Assembly (NCBI GenBank): GCA_046047495.1
Contig: JBJOHV010000056.1
Location: 7,105 to 71,104 of the forward strand
DNA length: 64,000 bases
DNA from: NORP240 sp046047495
GTDB taxonomy: Bacteria > Pseudomonadota > Gammaproteobacteria > Pseudomonadales > Pseudohongiellaceae
Reading direction: 5' to 3'
Position numbers and translations under genes: made by a program. This document shows positions 17,531-26,432 of this stretch, piece by piece. Position 1 is the first letter of the stretch. Every line of letters begins with the position of its first letter. Below the pieces are notes generated by a model. It did no database searches, was not told the origin of the DNA, and saw only the letters and a program-made list of their open reading frames with translations.

Positions 17531-18409
17531 TCAGCCCTGGCGGTGGCCAGGACGCTGCTCTACACCCACGTTTACCGTCATGTCCAGTATCTGCTCAAGG
17601 TGCTCAGCCACATCCTCGGCAGTGGGCTTGAGACCCAGATCGACGCGGGGATTCTCCCGTATATCCGCCGAATAGAAGCGGCCGCCGGCAGCCTGAATGA
17701 TGCGGCCGTTGGGTGCCTGTTCGCTGCACAGCACGATGACCGCCGGGGTGACCAGTTCCGGCGCCAGGCGCTCGGCACTGTCCTCAAATCCCGGCAGGTC
17801 CACGGTCATGCGGGTGGCCGCCACCGGGGCGATGGCATTGACACGAATGTTGTACTTGGCACCTTCATAACGCAAGGTGTTCATCAGTCCGACGATGCCC
17901 AGTTTGGCTGCACCGTAATTGCTCTGCCCGAAATTGCCAAACAGACCCGAAACCGATGTGGTCATGACGATACGGCCGTAGTTCTGGTTCATCATCACCG
18001 GCCAGGCGCACTTGGTGCAGTTGACGCTGCCTGTGAGGTGGACATCCAGCACAGCATGCCAGTTGGACATTTCCATCTTGGCGAAGGTCTTGTCCCGCAG
18101 GATGCCGGCATTGTTGACGAGTATGTCGATGCGACCCCAGCGGGCCAGGGTTTCGTCGATGAGCCCCTGAACTGCATCGAAGTCGGTGACCGAAGCACCA
18201 TTGGCCATGGCCTCGCCACCGGCCTGGCGAATCTCGCCGGCAACCCGCTCGGCGGCAGTGAGGGATCCACCGCTGCCGTCCACGCTGCCACCCAGATCAT
18301 TGACCACGACTTTGGCGCCACGTCGCCCCAATTCGAGGGCGTGCTGGCGGCCGAGGCCGCCGCCGGCCCCGGTCACGATGGCCACCTGATTGTCAAATCG
18401 GATGCTCAT
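17531..18409 (-). CDS. SDR oxidoreductase, MFE-2 hydroxyacyl-CoA dehydrogenase type
   Basis: A 292-residue classical short-chain dehydrogenase. Residues 13-20 are T-G-A-G-G-G-L-G, N-N-A-G is at 99-102 and the catalytic pair is Y165 with K169. After V-V-V-N-D-L-G-G comes a long insert (G-S-V-D-G-S-G-G-S), and Q-N-Y-G-R-I-V-M-T-T-S is well conserved. These features match the dehydrogenase domain of multifunctional beta-oxidation enzyme type 2 and related bacterial 3-hydroxyacyl-CoA or steroid dehydrogenases, and the C-terminal 50 residues also follow that family. Fatty acid or steroid side-chain oxidation is therefore likely. It follows the VOC gene after 32 bp, in the same direction. Confidence 0.8.
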   Translation of the reverse strand: MSIRFDNQVAIVTGAGGGLGRQHALELGRRGAKVVVNDLGGSVDGSGGSLTAAERVAGEIRQAGGEAMANGASVTDFDAVQGLIDETLARWGRIDILVNNAGILRDKTFAKMEMSNWHAVLDVHLTGSVNCTKCAWPVMMNQNYGRIVMTTSVSGLFGNFGQSNYGAAKLGIVGLMNTLRYEGAKYNIRVNAIAPVAATRMTVDLPGFEDSAERLAPELVTPAVIVLCSEQAPNGRIIQAAGGRFYSADIRENPRVDLGLKPTAEDVAEHLEQILDMTVNVGVEQRPGHRQG

Positions 18410-18441
18410 GGGCGCTGCTCTCTGCTTCGCAAACCCCTGGC

Positions 18442-19242
18442 TCAGGGCATGTCGGGCTGGCGCTGCACCAGTTCCACATTGGCGCCGTCGGGTCCGTTCA
18501 CATAGAAGAAGCGGATCTGACCGTTGGGCAGGGTCATGTCACGGGGGTCCGTGCGCTGGGATACACCCCTGGACAACAGGTCGGCCAGGGTGGTGTCAGC
18601 CACCGGTGCCCGCCAGCCGATGTGATCGATCGTGCCTTCGGTGCTGGGGAAGGCATCGCCGCGGGACACCAGCACCCACACATTGCCCGGATACAGGATG
18701 CCGTCCAGGCGGCCTTTCAGATTGCGGCGTACACCGCCGAACGTGGCTTCATACCAGGCCAGGGAGGCCTCCGGATCGGGCGAACGCAAATGAATGTGGT
18801 GCAGGCCCAGGTGCTGGGGTTCCTCCACCAGTTCCAGCCGTGTGCCCCAGGGATCCACGGCAAATGCCAGCTTGAACAGGCCGGGCACATCCCGCATTTC
18901 CCCTTCCAGGGTCGCACCGGCCGCCTGGACCCTGCTCAGGGTGCCGGCCAGATCGGTGAAGGAGAAGCCCAGATGGTCCACCACGCTGCCGGCGCTGGGT
19001 TTGCGCGCCGTGCCGCCGTTGGACAACCACATGATGCGGGTGGTACCGAACAGCAGGCGGTCGTCCCGGCCGTCCACGAATTCACCGCCGATGTTTTCGT
19101 GATACCAGGCAGCAGCGGCCTGGGGATCGGGCACAGCCATATGGATATGGTCGTACATGAGGGTTCTGGTCTGGGCGCCGGCTACGGCCGGCAGGGCCAG
19201 CAGCAACGCACAAAAGAGGGTCTGCAGACGCGGGAAAAGCAT
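18442..19242 (-). CDS. Exported tandem VOC (glyoxalase/dioxygenase-fold) protein
   Basis: A 266-residue protein with a signal peptide (residues 1-24, ending A-V-A-G-A-Q) followed by two vicinal-oxygen-chelate domains. Each begins with a matched motif: D-H-I-H-M-A-V-P-D-P near residue 30 and H-H-I-H-L-R-S-P-D-P near 150. The His residues and E-L-V-E and E-L-V-Q strand ends are the usual metal ligands. Both VOC units in one periplasmic chain is less common than the cytosolic form. The substrate is unknown; glyoxalase, dioxygenase and bleomycin-resistance-like roles are all possible. The second ATG (19242) is chosen because GGAG lies seven bases before it, while the ATG at 19254 has no ribosome site. 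Confidence 0.75.
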   Translation of the reverse strand: MLFPRLQTLFCALLLALPAVAGAQTRTLMYDHIHMAVPDPQAAAAWYHENIGGEFVDGRDDRLLFGTTRIMWLSNGGTARKPSAGSVVDHLGFSFTDLAGTLSRVQAAGATLEGEMRDVPGLFKLAFAVDPWGTRLELVEEPQHLGLHHIHLRSPDPEASLAWYEATFGGVRRNLKGRLDGILYPGNVWVLVSRGDAFPSTEGTIDHIGWRAPVADTTLADLLSRGVSQRTDPRDMTLPNGQIRFFYVNGPDGANVELVQRQPDMP

Positions 19243-19486
19243 AGATGACTCCATTGTTGTTGTAGGTCTCGCGGTAGGCGTGTGATACGCCGATTTGCCG
19301 GTAGTGTCAACCGCAGGCAGGACCTGCCCACTCCGGAATGAACCGCCGGCGGCGGCGGGTCGTAAGGATGGATATTCGGGACATCCGCAACCTGTTGCGA
19401 TTGCGCGGTGTCACAATAAACTGCTATTTTTGCCGGCCTGATATTGCGGTTCGCTGGCAATCCGTGATTTGTGCGAGGAGATTCCT

Positions 19487-20656
19487 ATGTTACGTAAATC
19501 CCTGTCCGTTCTGGCCTCGGCAGCATTGCTGCTGACGGCTTCCACCACACTGCAGGCCCAATCCGACGTATACGCGGCGGCCCATCACAACTACCGGGTG
19601 GTCGAGGTAGTGGATGGCCTGGTGCAACCCTGGTCCATGGCCTGGCTGCCCGGCGGTGACCTGCTGGTCACCGAAAAGCCCGGTCGCCTGCGCATCGTGC
19701 GCAATGGTCAACTGCTGCCGGAGGCCGTGCCCGGCCTGCCCGAAGTGCTGTACAACGGCCAGGGCGGACTGTTCGATGTGGTGCCGCACCCCGATTTCGG
19801 CAATAACCGACTGCTGTACCTGACCTTCGCCAAGCCGGTGGGTGATTCATCCACCACGGCGATCGTACGGGGACGCTTCGAAAACGACCGCCTGACCGAC
19901 GTGGTGGAAATCTTTGCCGCCAAAGCCTCCGGCCGTCCCGGTCACTACGGCGGGCGTCTGGCATTCAGCCCCGATGGCTATATGTTCCTGACTCTGGGCG
20001 ACCGCCAGGTACCCTCCACCGGCGACCTGGAAGCCCATCCCGCCCAGGACAACAGCAACCACCATGGTGTGATTGTGCGTCTGCATGACGATGGCCGGGT
20101 GCCCAGCGACAATCCCTATGTGGGCCAGGACGGCGTGCTGCCGGAAATCTGGAGCTTCGGCCATCGCAGCCCCCAGGGTCTGGCCTTCCATCCGGAAACC
20201 GGCGACCTGTGGGAAACCGAGCACGGTCCCCAGGGTGGTGACGAACTGAACCTCATCCAACCGGGCAAGAATTACGGCTGGCCGGTGATCGGCTTCGGCG
20301 TCAACTACGTCAGCGGTTCGCCCATCCACGAAACCACCACCCGCAACGGCATGGAGCAGCCGGTGCGTTTCTGGACTCCCGTCATCGCCGCCTCCGGCCT
20401 GATGGTGTACACCGGTGACAAGTTCCCCATGTGGTATGGCAACATCATTGCCGGCGGCCTGGCCGGGGAGCAACTGGCCAATCTGTACATGAGTGATGAT
20501 TACAAGCGGGTGGTGCGGGAAGACACACTTGCCTATGGCATGGGCCGCATCCGCGATGTGCGCCAGGGTCCGGATGGTTATATCTACGTCGCCACGGAAG
20601 ACCGCAGCGGCAGCGCGGAGACCGCCCTGTACCGCCTGGAGCCGGTGGACCGATAA
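19487..20656 (+). CDS. PQQ-dependent soluble aldose dehydrogenase (YliI-like)
   Basis: A 389-residue exported six-bladed beta-propeller of the glucose/sorbosone dehydrogenase family. The signal peptide covers about residues 1-24 (ending T-L-Q-A-Q). Typical motifs are P-W-S-M-A-W-L-P-G-G-D-L-L-V-T-E-K, G-Q-G-G-L, F-G-H-R-S-P-Q-G-L-A-F, and E-H-G-P-Q-G-G-D-E-L-N followed by G-K-N-Y-G-W-P. These include the PQQ and calcium contacts of E. coli YliI-type enzymes, which oxidise aldoses in the periplasm. The ATG at 19487 is preferred over the upstream in-frame ATG (19469), because GAGGAG lies about six bases before it. A strong terminator follows at 20686. No PQQ synthesis genes are in the window. 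Confidence 0.88.
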   Translation: MLRKSLSVLASAALLLTASTTLQAQSDVYAAAHHNYRVVEVVDGLVQPWSMAWLPGGDLLVTEKPGRLRIVRNGQLLPEAVPGLPEVLYNGQGGLFDVVPHPDFGNNRLLYLTFAKPVGDSSTTAIVRGRFENDRLTDVVEIFAAKASGRPGHYGGRLAFSPDGYMFLTLGDRQVPSTGDLEAHPAQDNSNHHGVIVRLHDDGRVPSDNPYVGQDGVLPEIWSFGHRSPQGLAFHPETGDLWETEHGPQGGDELNLIQPGKNYGWPVIGFGVNYVSGSPIHETTTRNGMEQPVRFWTPVIAASGLMVYTGDKFPMWYGNIIAGGLAGEQLANLYMSDDYKRVVREDTLAYGMGRIRDVRQGPDGYIYVATEDRSGSAETALYRLEPVDR

Positions 20657-20685
20657 GCTCCCGCCCGGCACTACCGGGCAGGCAC

Positions 20686-20713
20686 AAAAAAGGGGGCATC
20701 AGCCCCCTTTTTC
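20686..20713. terminator. Bidirectional intrinsic terminator
   Basis: A six-base GC stem (GGGGGC 20692-20697, GCCCCC 20702-20707) with loop ATCA is flanked by A-runs and T-runs that lengthen the stem and provide U-tracts on both strands. It lies between the convergent sugar dehydrogenase gene and purC, and can end transcripts from both sides. Confidence 0.88.
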
Positions 20714-20750
20714 TTTTTGCGCGGGATGGTGCCCTGATCTACCCGATGAA

Positions 20751-21803
20751 TTAAAGCAGCGAATCCAGAATGAGATTGGTGCTTTCGATGATGCGCTGGT
20801 CCCGCGGACGCAGATCCGGCTCGAAGGCCCTGCCCGTCAGATGTTGCAGCCCCTGTATGTAGCGCACACCGATCTCGGCGGCCTGCTCGGGGGTGAATTG
20901 CTGATTCTTTTCCTTGACCATACCCCGGGCAAATTCCTTGGAGAACGAAACCGGCTTGCCGTCGCGGGTGAGCAGTCCGCCGTTGTCGTCCAGGCGCCAG
21001 AAACGGGATGAATCCATGGTGTACAACTCGTCGGCGGAGACGATCTGGCCCGCGCTGTTGATGCCGTGCTCGGTCTTGGTATCCACCAGCACCATGCCCC
21101 GCTCGGCCAGATACTGGGAGATCATGCCGAAGGCCATGATGGAGGCATTGCGGATCTGGCAATACTGGGCATGGGAACACAGGCCGTTGTCATACAGATA
21201 CTGGGGATCGATGGTGCGGTCGATCTTGTCCTTGGTGCTGGGTGTGTCCATGACATAGGGCAGCCGTCCATTAGGTGCCAGTTGCTCCACATCGATTACA
21301 TGGCCGGCATAGAACAATTCCTTGTCGCCCGCCTCCCTGGCCTTCAGCCAGTGCTGGTAGAGGGACGTTTCGGTGCTGCTTTCCGCCATATAGAGTCGCA
21401 GCACGTTTTCCAGCGGCACCAGCTGCAGGTTCTCGGCAGGAATCACCGTGGACGTCGCCAGCAGGCCGGGCACATCGAATTGCGAGGTCCCCAGCACGCC
21501 TTTCACAATACCCAGCATGTGGTCGTGATTGACCGCCAGCACCTGATCCTTGAATGGAATGGCACCGCGGTTCACGTCGTGGGTGGAGATGCGATTGTTG
21601 CGGAACATGAGGCGCAGCGGTCGGCCATCCCGGGTCTGCAGTTCGGCACCAAAAACCGAATCGGAAACCTTGCCTTCCAGGACGGTACAGCCTTTCAAGC
21701 GCGGCATGTCGCCGGCTTCGATGATCTGCCGGATGGAACGCCCCTCGTGGACCCGTGCCCCGTATTGGATCACCAGGTCGCGAATATTCTGTTCGCTTAG
21801 CAT
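20751..21803 (-). CDS. purC: Phosphoribosylaminoimidazole-succinocarboxamide synthase (long form)
   Basis: A 350-residue SAICAR synthase that ligates aspartate to CAIR in purine synthesis. It is longer than the usual 235-240 residues and belongs to the longer bacterial and eukaryote-like form. Visible family elements are L-E-G-K-V-S-D-S-V-F-G, S-T-H-D-V in the substrate region, V-D-T-K-T-E-H-G (a conserved ATP-grasp strand) and D-E-L-Y-T-M-D-S-S-R-F-W. Other purine genes (purH, purD) are 30 kb away. The ATG is 28 bp downstream of the 3' end of a tRNA-Thr gene on the same strand and has no clear ribosome site, so it is probably read from the tRNA promoter. Confidence 0.9.
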   Translation of the reverse strand: MLSEQNIRDLVIQYGARVHEGRSIRQIIEAGDMPRLKGCTVLEGKVSDSVFGAELQTRDGRPLRLMFRNNRISTHDVNRGAIPFKDQVLAVNHDHMLGIVKGVLGTSQFDVPGLLATSTVIPAENLQLVPLENVLRLYMAESSTETSLYQHWLKAREAGDKELFYAGHVIDVEQLAPNGRLPYVMDTPSTKDKIDRTIDPQYLYDNGLCSHAQYCQIRNASIMAFGMISQYLAERGMVLVDTKTEHGINSAGQIVSADELYTMDSSRFWRLDDNGGLLTRDGKPVSFSKEFARGMVKEKNQQFTPEQAAEIGVRYIQGLQHLTGRAFEPDLRPRDQRIIESTNLILDSLL

Positions 21804-21831
21804 GATCTGTCTCTGTCTTGCGGGGAAGAAG

Positions 21832-21909
21832 TGGTGCCGCCACGAGGAGTCGAACCCCGGACCTGCTGATTACAAGTCAGCTGCTCTACCACGGCTGAGC
21901 TATGACGGC
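21832..21909 (-). tRNA. tRNA-Thr (anticodon TGT)
   Basis: The minus strand folds as a complete cloverleaf of 78 nt with encoded CCA. The acceptor stem GCCGTCA pairs with TGGCGGC (one G-T pair). The D-arm is GCTC/GAGC, the anticodon arm is GCTGA-CTTGTAA-TCAGC with anticodon TGT, and the T-arm is CGGGG-TTCGACT-CCTCG. The tRNA precedes purC by 28 bp. Confidence 0.95.
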
Positions 21910-21951
21910 GTTGATCGATGCTGTTACGGTGGGGTTCCGCAACGGCAATCA

Positions 21952-21988
21952 GGCCGGGCATGCTACTAGAATTGGTGTGGTCGATCAA
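21952..21988 (-). promoter_or_regulatory. Promoter of tRNA-Thr (and probably purC)
   Basis: TTGATC (21988-21983) and TAGCAT (21965-21960) are separated by 17 bp. They are followed by a GC-rich discriminator (GCCCGGCC, 21959-21952), typical of stringently controlled stable RNA promoters. The tRNA starts about 40 bases further on. The divergent pgi gene begins at 22076. Confidence 0.6.
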
Positions 21989-22075
21989 TACCGGTTCGGG
22001 GCCGCCGCCCTGTCATTGAACCCTCCCACGGGATAGGATAGCTTATGCTGCTTTATCCGGGCTGAGGACCACCCC

Positions 22076-23716
22076 ATGACAGGCCCCGCGTCGACACCCG
22101 CTTGGCAACGACTCGCCGTATTGAACACCTCCCTCGACACGGATGGAACCACCATTCGCAGCCTGTTCGATGCCGATCCCCGGCGAGCCCTGCGCTTCAC
22201 CATCGCCACGCCCGAGCTGCTGTTCGATTACTCCAAGAACCTGCTGAGTGAAGCCATCCTGGCCGCCCTTTTGGAGCTGGCGCAACAACAGGGACTTCCA
22301 GAAGCCATCGAAGCCATGTTCGCCGGTCAGACCATCAATCCCACGGAACGCAGACCAGCCCTGCATGTGGTCCTGCGGGGCCATGCCTGCGGGAATCTGC
22401 AACAGGACGTGGCCGCTGTCCTGGCACGCATGGAGGATTTCGTCGGCCGGGTAAGGAGCGGCAACTGGCGCGGCTACAGCGGCAAACCCATAACGGACGT
22501 GGTCAACATCGGCATAGGCGGATCCCATCTTGGCCCCGCCATGGTGGTGCGCGCCCTGCGTGCCTACAGCGATCGCGCCGTGGATTGTCATTTCCTGTCC
22601 AATGTGGACCCGGCGGTGGCGGCCGACACCCTGGCCGGACTGGATGGGGAAACCACCCTGTTCATCATCGCCTCCAAGTCCTTCACCACCCTGGAAACCC
22701 ATCAGAACGCGTTCGCCGCGCGCCAGTGGTTCCTGGATGCCGGTGGCGACGAGGCGCAGCTGCACCGGCATTTCGTCGCCGTCAGTTCCAATGTCACCGC
22801 AGCCCAGGCATTCGGCATTGCGGCAGAGAATGTGTTTCCAATGTGGGACTGGGTGGGCGGTCGCTATTCATTGTGGTCCGCCATCGGCATGCCCATCGCC
22901 ATGGCCATCGGCATGGACCCTTTCCGCCAGCTGCTGGCGGGTGCCCACAGCGCGGACGACCATTTCCGCACCCAACCCCTGGCACAGAACATTCCGGTGC
23001 TGATGGCATTGCTGACCGCCTGGTACAGCGGCTTTCACGGTGCCTCCAGCCAGGTCATCCTGCCTTACAGTCAATCCCTGGAACTGTTTCCCGCCTTCCT
23101 GCAGCAACTGAGCATGGAGAGCCTCGGCAAGCAGACTGATCTGCAGGGTGGCGAGGTGGACGTGGACACCGGAGTGATCGTGTGGGGCGCCGTGGGCACC
23201 GACGGTCAGCATTCCTTCCATCAACTGTTGCACCAGGGCACCCGGCTGGTGCCGGCGGATTTCATTGCGGTGGCGAATCCGGTTACCCCGGACCGGGAGA
23301 TTCCTCACGCTCATCTGCTGGCCAATTGTTTCAGCCAGAGTCAGGCGCTCATGGATGGCAAGACCCTGGCCCAGGCGCTGGCCGAACTGCGGGCCACCGG
23401 CATGGATGATGAACAGGCCGCGTTGCTGGCCCCTCACAAGGTGATCCCGGGCAACCGCCCCAGCAATACCTTCCTGCTGCGGCAACTGGATCCCTACACC
23501 CTGGGTCAGCTCACCGCGTTCTACGAACACAGTGTCTACGCCCAGAGTGTGCTGTGGAATATCAATGCCTTCGACCAATGGGGCGTGGAGCTCGGCAAGA
23601 AACTCAGCACGCCCATCTTCGACGCGCTGCAGACTCCGGACTTCCGCGGCGCCTTCGACGGCTCCACCGATCAGCTGATCAACGCCACCAACAGCTGGTG
23701 GCCGCGCGGAACATGA
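22076..23716 (+). CDS. pgi: Glucose-6-phosphate isomerase
   Basis: A 546-residue enzyme interconverting glucose 6-phosphate and fructose 6-phosphate. Family signatures are G-I-G-G-S-H-L-G-P near residue 145, S-K-S-F-T-T-L-E-T near 205, W-D-W-V-G-G-R-Y-S and the C-terminal W-G-V-E-L-G-K. Length is normal for bacterial Pgi. GAGG lies upstream of the ATG. One base separates its stop from the RimB-RimK ATG, so it heads an operon of six genes ending with sugar-modifying enzymes. In that context it feeds hexose phosphates to the glycan genes downstream as well as to glycolysis. Confidence 0.95.
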   Translation: MTGPASTPAWQRLAVLNTSLDTDGTTIRSLFDADPRRALRFTIATPELLFDYSKNLLSEAILAALLELAQQQGLPEAIEAMFAGQTINPTERRPALHVVLRGHACGNLQQDVAAVLARMEDFVGRVRSGNWRGYSGKPITDVVNIGIGGSHLGPAMVVRALRAYSDRAVDCHFLSNVDPAVAADTLAGLDGETTLFIIASKSFTTLETHQNAFAARQWFLDAGGDEAQLHRHFVAVSSNVTAAQAFGIAAENVFPMWDWVGGRYSLWSAIGMPIAMAIGMDPFRQLLAGAHSADDHFRTQPLAQNIPVLMALLTAWYSGFHGASSQVILPYSQSLELFPAFLQQLSMESLGKQTDLQGGEVDVDTGVIVWGAVGTDGQHSFHQLLHQGTRLVPADFIAVANPVTPDREIPHAHLLANCFSQSQALMDGKTLAQALAELRATGMDDEQAALLAPHKVIPGNRPSNTFLLRQLDPYTLGQLTAFYEHSVYAQSVLWNINAFDQWGVELGKKLSTPIFDALQTPDFRGAFDGSTDQLINATNSWWPRGT

Positions 23717-23717
23717 C

Positions 23718-25118
23718 ATGAGCAGCAAAATCATCGTCGGCAGCGAGGAGTGGCTGGGTTTGCCGGAGCTGGGCATTCCCGCCATCAAGGCCAGGGTCGA
23801 CAGCGGCGCCAAGACCTCGTCCCTGCATGCCTTCAATATCCGCGGCTTCAAGCGGGGGGGTGTGCCCTGGGTCAGTTTTGAGCTGCACCCCATCCAGCAC
23901 AACCGTCGCACCATCGTGCGCTGCGAGTGTGAAGTGCTGGACAAACGCCTGGTGAAAAGCTCCAGCGGCGTTGCCGAGAAGCGTTACGTGATCCGCACCA
24001 TGCTGCACCTGGGTCACCAGAACTGGGAAATCGAAGTCACCCTGACCAACCGGGATTCCATGGGCTATCGCATGCTGCTGGGCCGCGAGGCCATGCATGA
24101 GCGCATCCTGGTGGATCCATCGGCCGGTTTTCTCTGCGGCATGCTGGGTAAGGATGAGGTGAACCAGAAATACGGCTATGTGCCGGCCCATGTGGAAGGT
24201 CTCAATATCGGACTGCTGGCCACCAACCCGGACCTGTACAGCAATCAGCGCATTCTGGAGGCGGGCGAGGAAAGGGGACACCGTATGCAGTTCTTCGACA
24301 TCAGCCAGTGCTACATGAAGCTGCATGCCGACAGCCCGGAAATCCATTACCGGGGCGGCCGGGTTCTGAATGATCTCGATGCGGTGATTCCCCGCATCCG
24401 CCCCAGCATGACGTTCTATGGTTGCGCACTGGTGCGCCAGTTCGAAAGCATCGGTGTGTACTCCCTAAATTCCTCGGCGGCCATCAGCAGCTCGCGGGAC
24501 AAGCTGTTTTCCCTGCAGGTACTGCTCAAGAGCGGGCTCGACATCCCCACCTCCGGCTTTGCCAACTCCCCCATCGATACCGGAGACCTGATCGAGATGG
24601 TGGACGGCGCTCCCCTGATCGTGAAGCTGCTGCAGGGCAGCCAGGGCCGCGGTGTGGTGCTGGCGGAAACTCAAAAGGCCGCCGAAAGCGTGATCAACGC
24701 CTTCAAGTCGGTGCGCGCCAATCTCATCGTCCAGGAGTTCATCAAGGAGGCCCAGGGCAAGGACCTGCGGTTGTTCGTGGTCAACAAGAAAGTGGTGGCA
24801 TCCATGCAAAGGGAGGCGGCCGCCGGTGAGTTCCGCGCAAACGTGCACCGCGGCGGTTCCACTTCGGTGGTCAAGATCAGTGGCGAGGAGCGTCGCCTGG
24901 CCATCAAGGCGGCCAACATCATGGGGCTCAAGGTGGCGGGCGTGGATATCATCCGTTCCAGAAAAGGCCCACTGCTTCTGGAGGTCAATTCATCGCCGGG
25001 TCTGGAGGGCATCGAGGAGGCCACCGGCAAGGATATCGCCGGCATCATGATCAGCGCCATCGAAAAAAAGCTGGGCTGGAAGCGGCCGCTGGCCAGCGAC
25101 CTCAGCGGCAGTGACTGA
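23718..25118 (+). CDS. RimB-RimK fusion: retropepsin-like protease plus ATP-grasp glutamate ligase
   Basis: A 466-residue two-domain protein. Residues 1-155 match the ATP-dependent zinc protease/RimB family (PF05618), with the retropepsin-like D-S-G-A-K-T-S-S at 28-35. Residues from about 160 form a RimK ATP-grasp ligase: A-V-I-P-R-I-R-P, G-R-G-V-V-L-A-E, I-V-Q-E-F-I-K-E-A and L-L-E-V-N-S-S-P-G-L-E-G-I near the end. In Pseudomonas RimB and RimK are separate and together control glutamation of ribosomal protein S6; here they are one polypeptide. A second, single-domain RimK lies at 39260. The start is one base after the pgi stop, and a GNAT follows six bases after the stop. Confidence 0.88.
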   Translation: MSSKIIVGSEEWLGLPELGIPAIKARVDSGAKTSSLHAFNIRGFKRGGVPWVSFELHPIQHNRRTIVRCECEVLDKRLVKSSSGVAEKRYVIRTMLHLGHQNWEIEVTLTNRDSMGYRMLLGREAMHERILVDPSAGFLCGMLGKDEVNQKYGYVPAHVEGLNIGLLATNPDLYSNQRILEAGEERGHRMQFFDISQCYMKLHADSPEIHYRGGRVLNDLDAVIPRIRPSMTFYGCALVRQFESIGVYSLNSSAAISSSRDKLFSLQVLLKSGLDIPTSGFANSPIDTGDLIEMVDGAPLIVKLLQGSQGRGVVLAETQKAAESVINAFKSVRANLIVQEFIKEAQGKDLRLFVVNKKVVASMQREAAAGEFRANVHRGGSTSVVKISGEERRLAIKAANIMGLKVAGVDIIRSRKGPLLLEVNSSPGLEGIEEATGKDIAGIMISAIEKKLGWKRPLASDLSGSD

Positions 25119-25124
25119 CACACC

Positions 25125-25568
25125 ATGGCCACTCTGAGATTGCGCAAAGGCGCCCCCCACGATGACGAATGGCTCTTTGAGCTGTTTCGCGACACCATGC
25201 GGGACTACATCCATCAGGCCTGGGGCTGGGATGAGATCTTCCAGCGGGAGGCCTTCAGCACCAATCTGCCGGGCAAGCATTTTCATATTCTGGAAGTCGA
25301 CCAGCGCAAGACCGGCGCCTACAGCGTGTTCCGCAAACCCGATCATCTGTGGCTGGAATTGATTCTCATCGAGCCGGCTCAACAGCGCGCCGGCCATGGC
25401 AGCTTTCTGCTGGAGACGGTGAAGCAACAGGCGCTGCGGGACAGGCTGCCACTCAAACTCACCTGCCTCAAATGCAATCCGGCGGCGGAGTTCTACCGCA
25501 AGCGGGAGTTCGTCACCACCCATGACGATCCCAAACGGTTTCATATGGAGTGGCAACAGCCGGCATGA
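25125..25568 (+). CDS. GNAT-family N-acetyltransferase
   Basis: A 147-residue single GNAT domain transferring an acyl group from acyl-CoA to an amine. The acetyl-CoA site is the stretch I-E-P-A-Q-Q-R-A-G-H-G-S-F-L (Q-x-x-G-x-G/H type) near residues 84-97, followed by L-T-C-L-K-C-N-P-A-A-E-F-Y-R-K-R-E-F, the characteristic end of the fold. The N-terminal W-G-W-D-E segment is frequent in a subgroup annotated only as GNAT. The target is unknown. Its placement between RimB-RimK and a glycosyltransferase, with the GT2 start overlapping its stop as ATGA, permits a role in sugar or ribosomal protein acetylation. Confidence 0.82.
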   Translation: MATLRLRKGAPHDDEWLFELFRDTMRDYIHQAWGWDEIFQREAFSTNLPGKHFHILEVDQRKTGAYSVFRKPDHLWLELILIEPAQQRAGHGSFLLETVKQQALRDRLPLKLTCLKCNPAAEFYRKREFVTTHDDPKRFHMEWQQPA

Positions 25569-26425
25569 GCACACCCGCCCCCCAGCCACTGGTAACCATC
25601 GGCATGCCCATCAGGAACGAGGCGGCATTCCTGACCGAAGCCCTGGAGTGTCTGCTGGCCCAGGACTACCCCAACGTGGAGATCATCATTTCCGACAATG
25701 CCTCCAGTGACACGACGGCGGACATCTGTCAGCAGTTCTGCAGCCGGCATTCCACCATCCGCTATCAGCGCCAGGCGGAAAATATCGGTGCCGCGGCCAA
25801 TTTCGATGCAGTACTGCGGCAGGCCAACGGGGAGTTTTTCCTGTGGGCCTCGGGCCACGACCGCTGGCAAAGCAATTACCTGAGTGCCTGCGTGGCGCGA
25901 CTGCAGGCCCATCCCTCCGCGGTGATCGCCTTCGGCTCCACCCACTGGATAGATGGTGAGGGTCAGCCCCATGCCAAACAAACCGGTTGGAGCGACACCC
26001 GCGGGCTGCATCCCGTCGCCCGCTATTGCACCGTGTTCTGGGGCAACATGAATCCCATCATCGCGGTGATACGCACCGCCAACCTGCAGGCCTGTCGCCT
26101 GCAGAGCATGGTGGGGCTGGATCTGGTGATTCTGCTGAAACTGGCGCTGCAGGGCGATTTCGTCCATGCCACCGACACCGCCTGGTATCGGCGCCAGTTT
26201 CGCGAGGAGGCCGCCTACCGGCAGAAGCTGCAGCGCTACAGCAGCGCCGATTACGGTCTCAACCGCTCCCTGCTCGGCCGCCTGTTTCCCCTTGCCAAGC
26301 TGCCCATGACCCTTCTCGGTGATGTGTTTGCCGCCGCCATACCCTGGTCGCAGAAACTCATGCTGCTGTTGATCCTGCTGCCCAGCCTGCCGGTGAAATA
26401 CCTCGCTGACCGGTCCCGGCGTTGA
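25565..26425 (+). CDS. Family 2 glycosyltransferase
   Basis: A 286-residue GT-A fold enzyme. It begins with P-L-V-T-I-G-M-P-I-R-N-E-A, has I-I-S-D-N-A-S-S-D near 41-49 and A-S-G-H-D-R-W near 95-101, where a D-x-D type metal motif is expected. The C-terminal 25 residues are hydrophobic with a basic end (L-A-D-R-S-R-R), suggesting membrane attachment. The start ATG at 25565 overlaps the GNAT stop, which makes the longer frame from 25550 unlikely. It probably transfers a nucleotide-sugar to a lipid-linked or surface glycan acceptor; donor and acceptor are unknown. Confidence 0.85.
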   Translation: MSTPAPQPLVTIGMPIRNEAAFLTEALECLLAQDYPNVEIIISDNASSDTTADICQQFCSRHSTIRYQRQAENIGAAANFDAVLRQANGEFFLWASGHDRWQSNYLSACVARLQAHPSAVIAFGSTHWIDGEGQPHAKQTGWSDTRGLHPVARYCTVFWGNMNPIIAVIRTANLQACRLQSMVGLDLVILLKLALQGDFVHATDTAWYRRQFREEAAYRQKLQRYSSADYGLNRSLLGRLFPLAKLPMTLLGDVFAAAIPWSQKLMLLLILLPSLPVKYLADRSRR

Positions 26426-26432
26426 GGATGCC

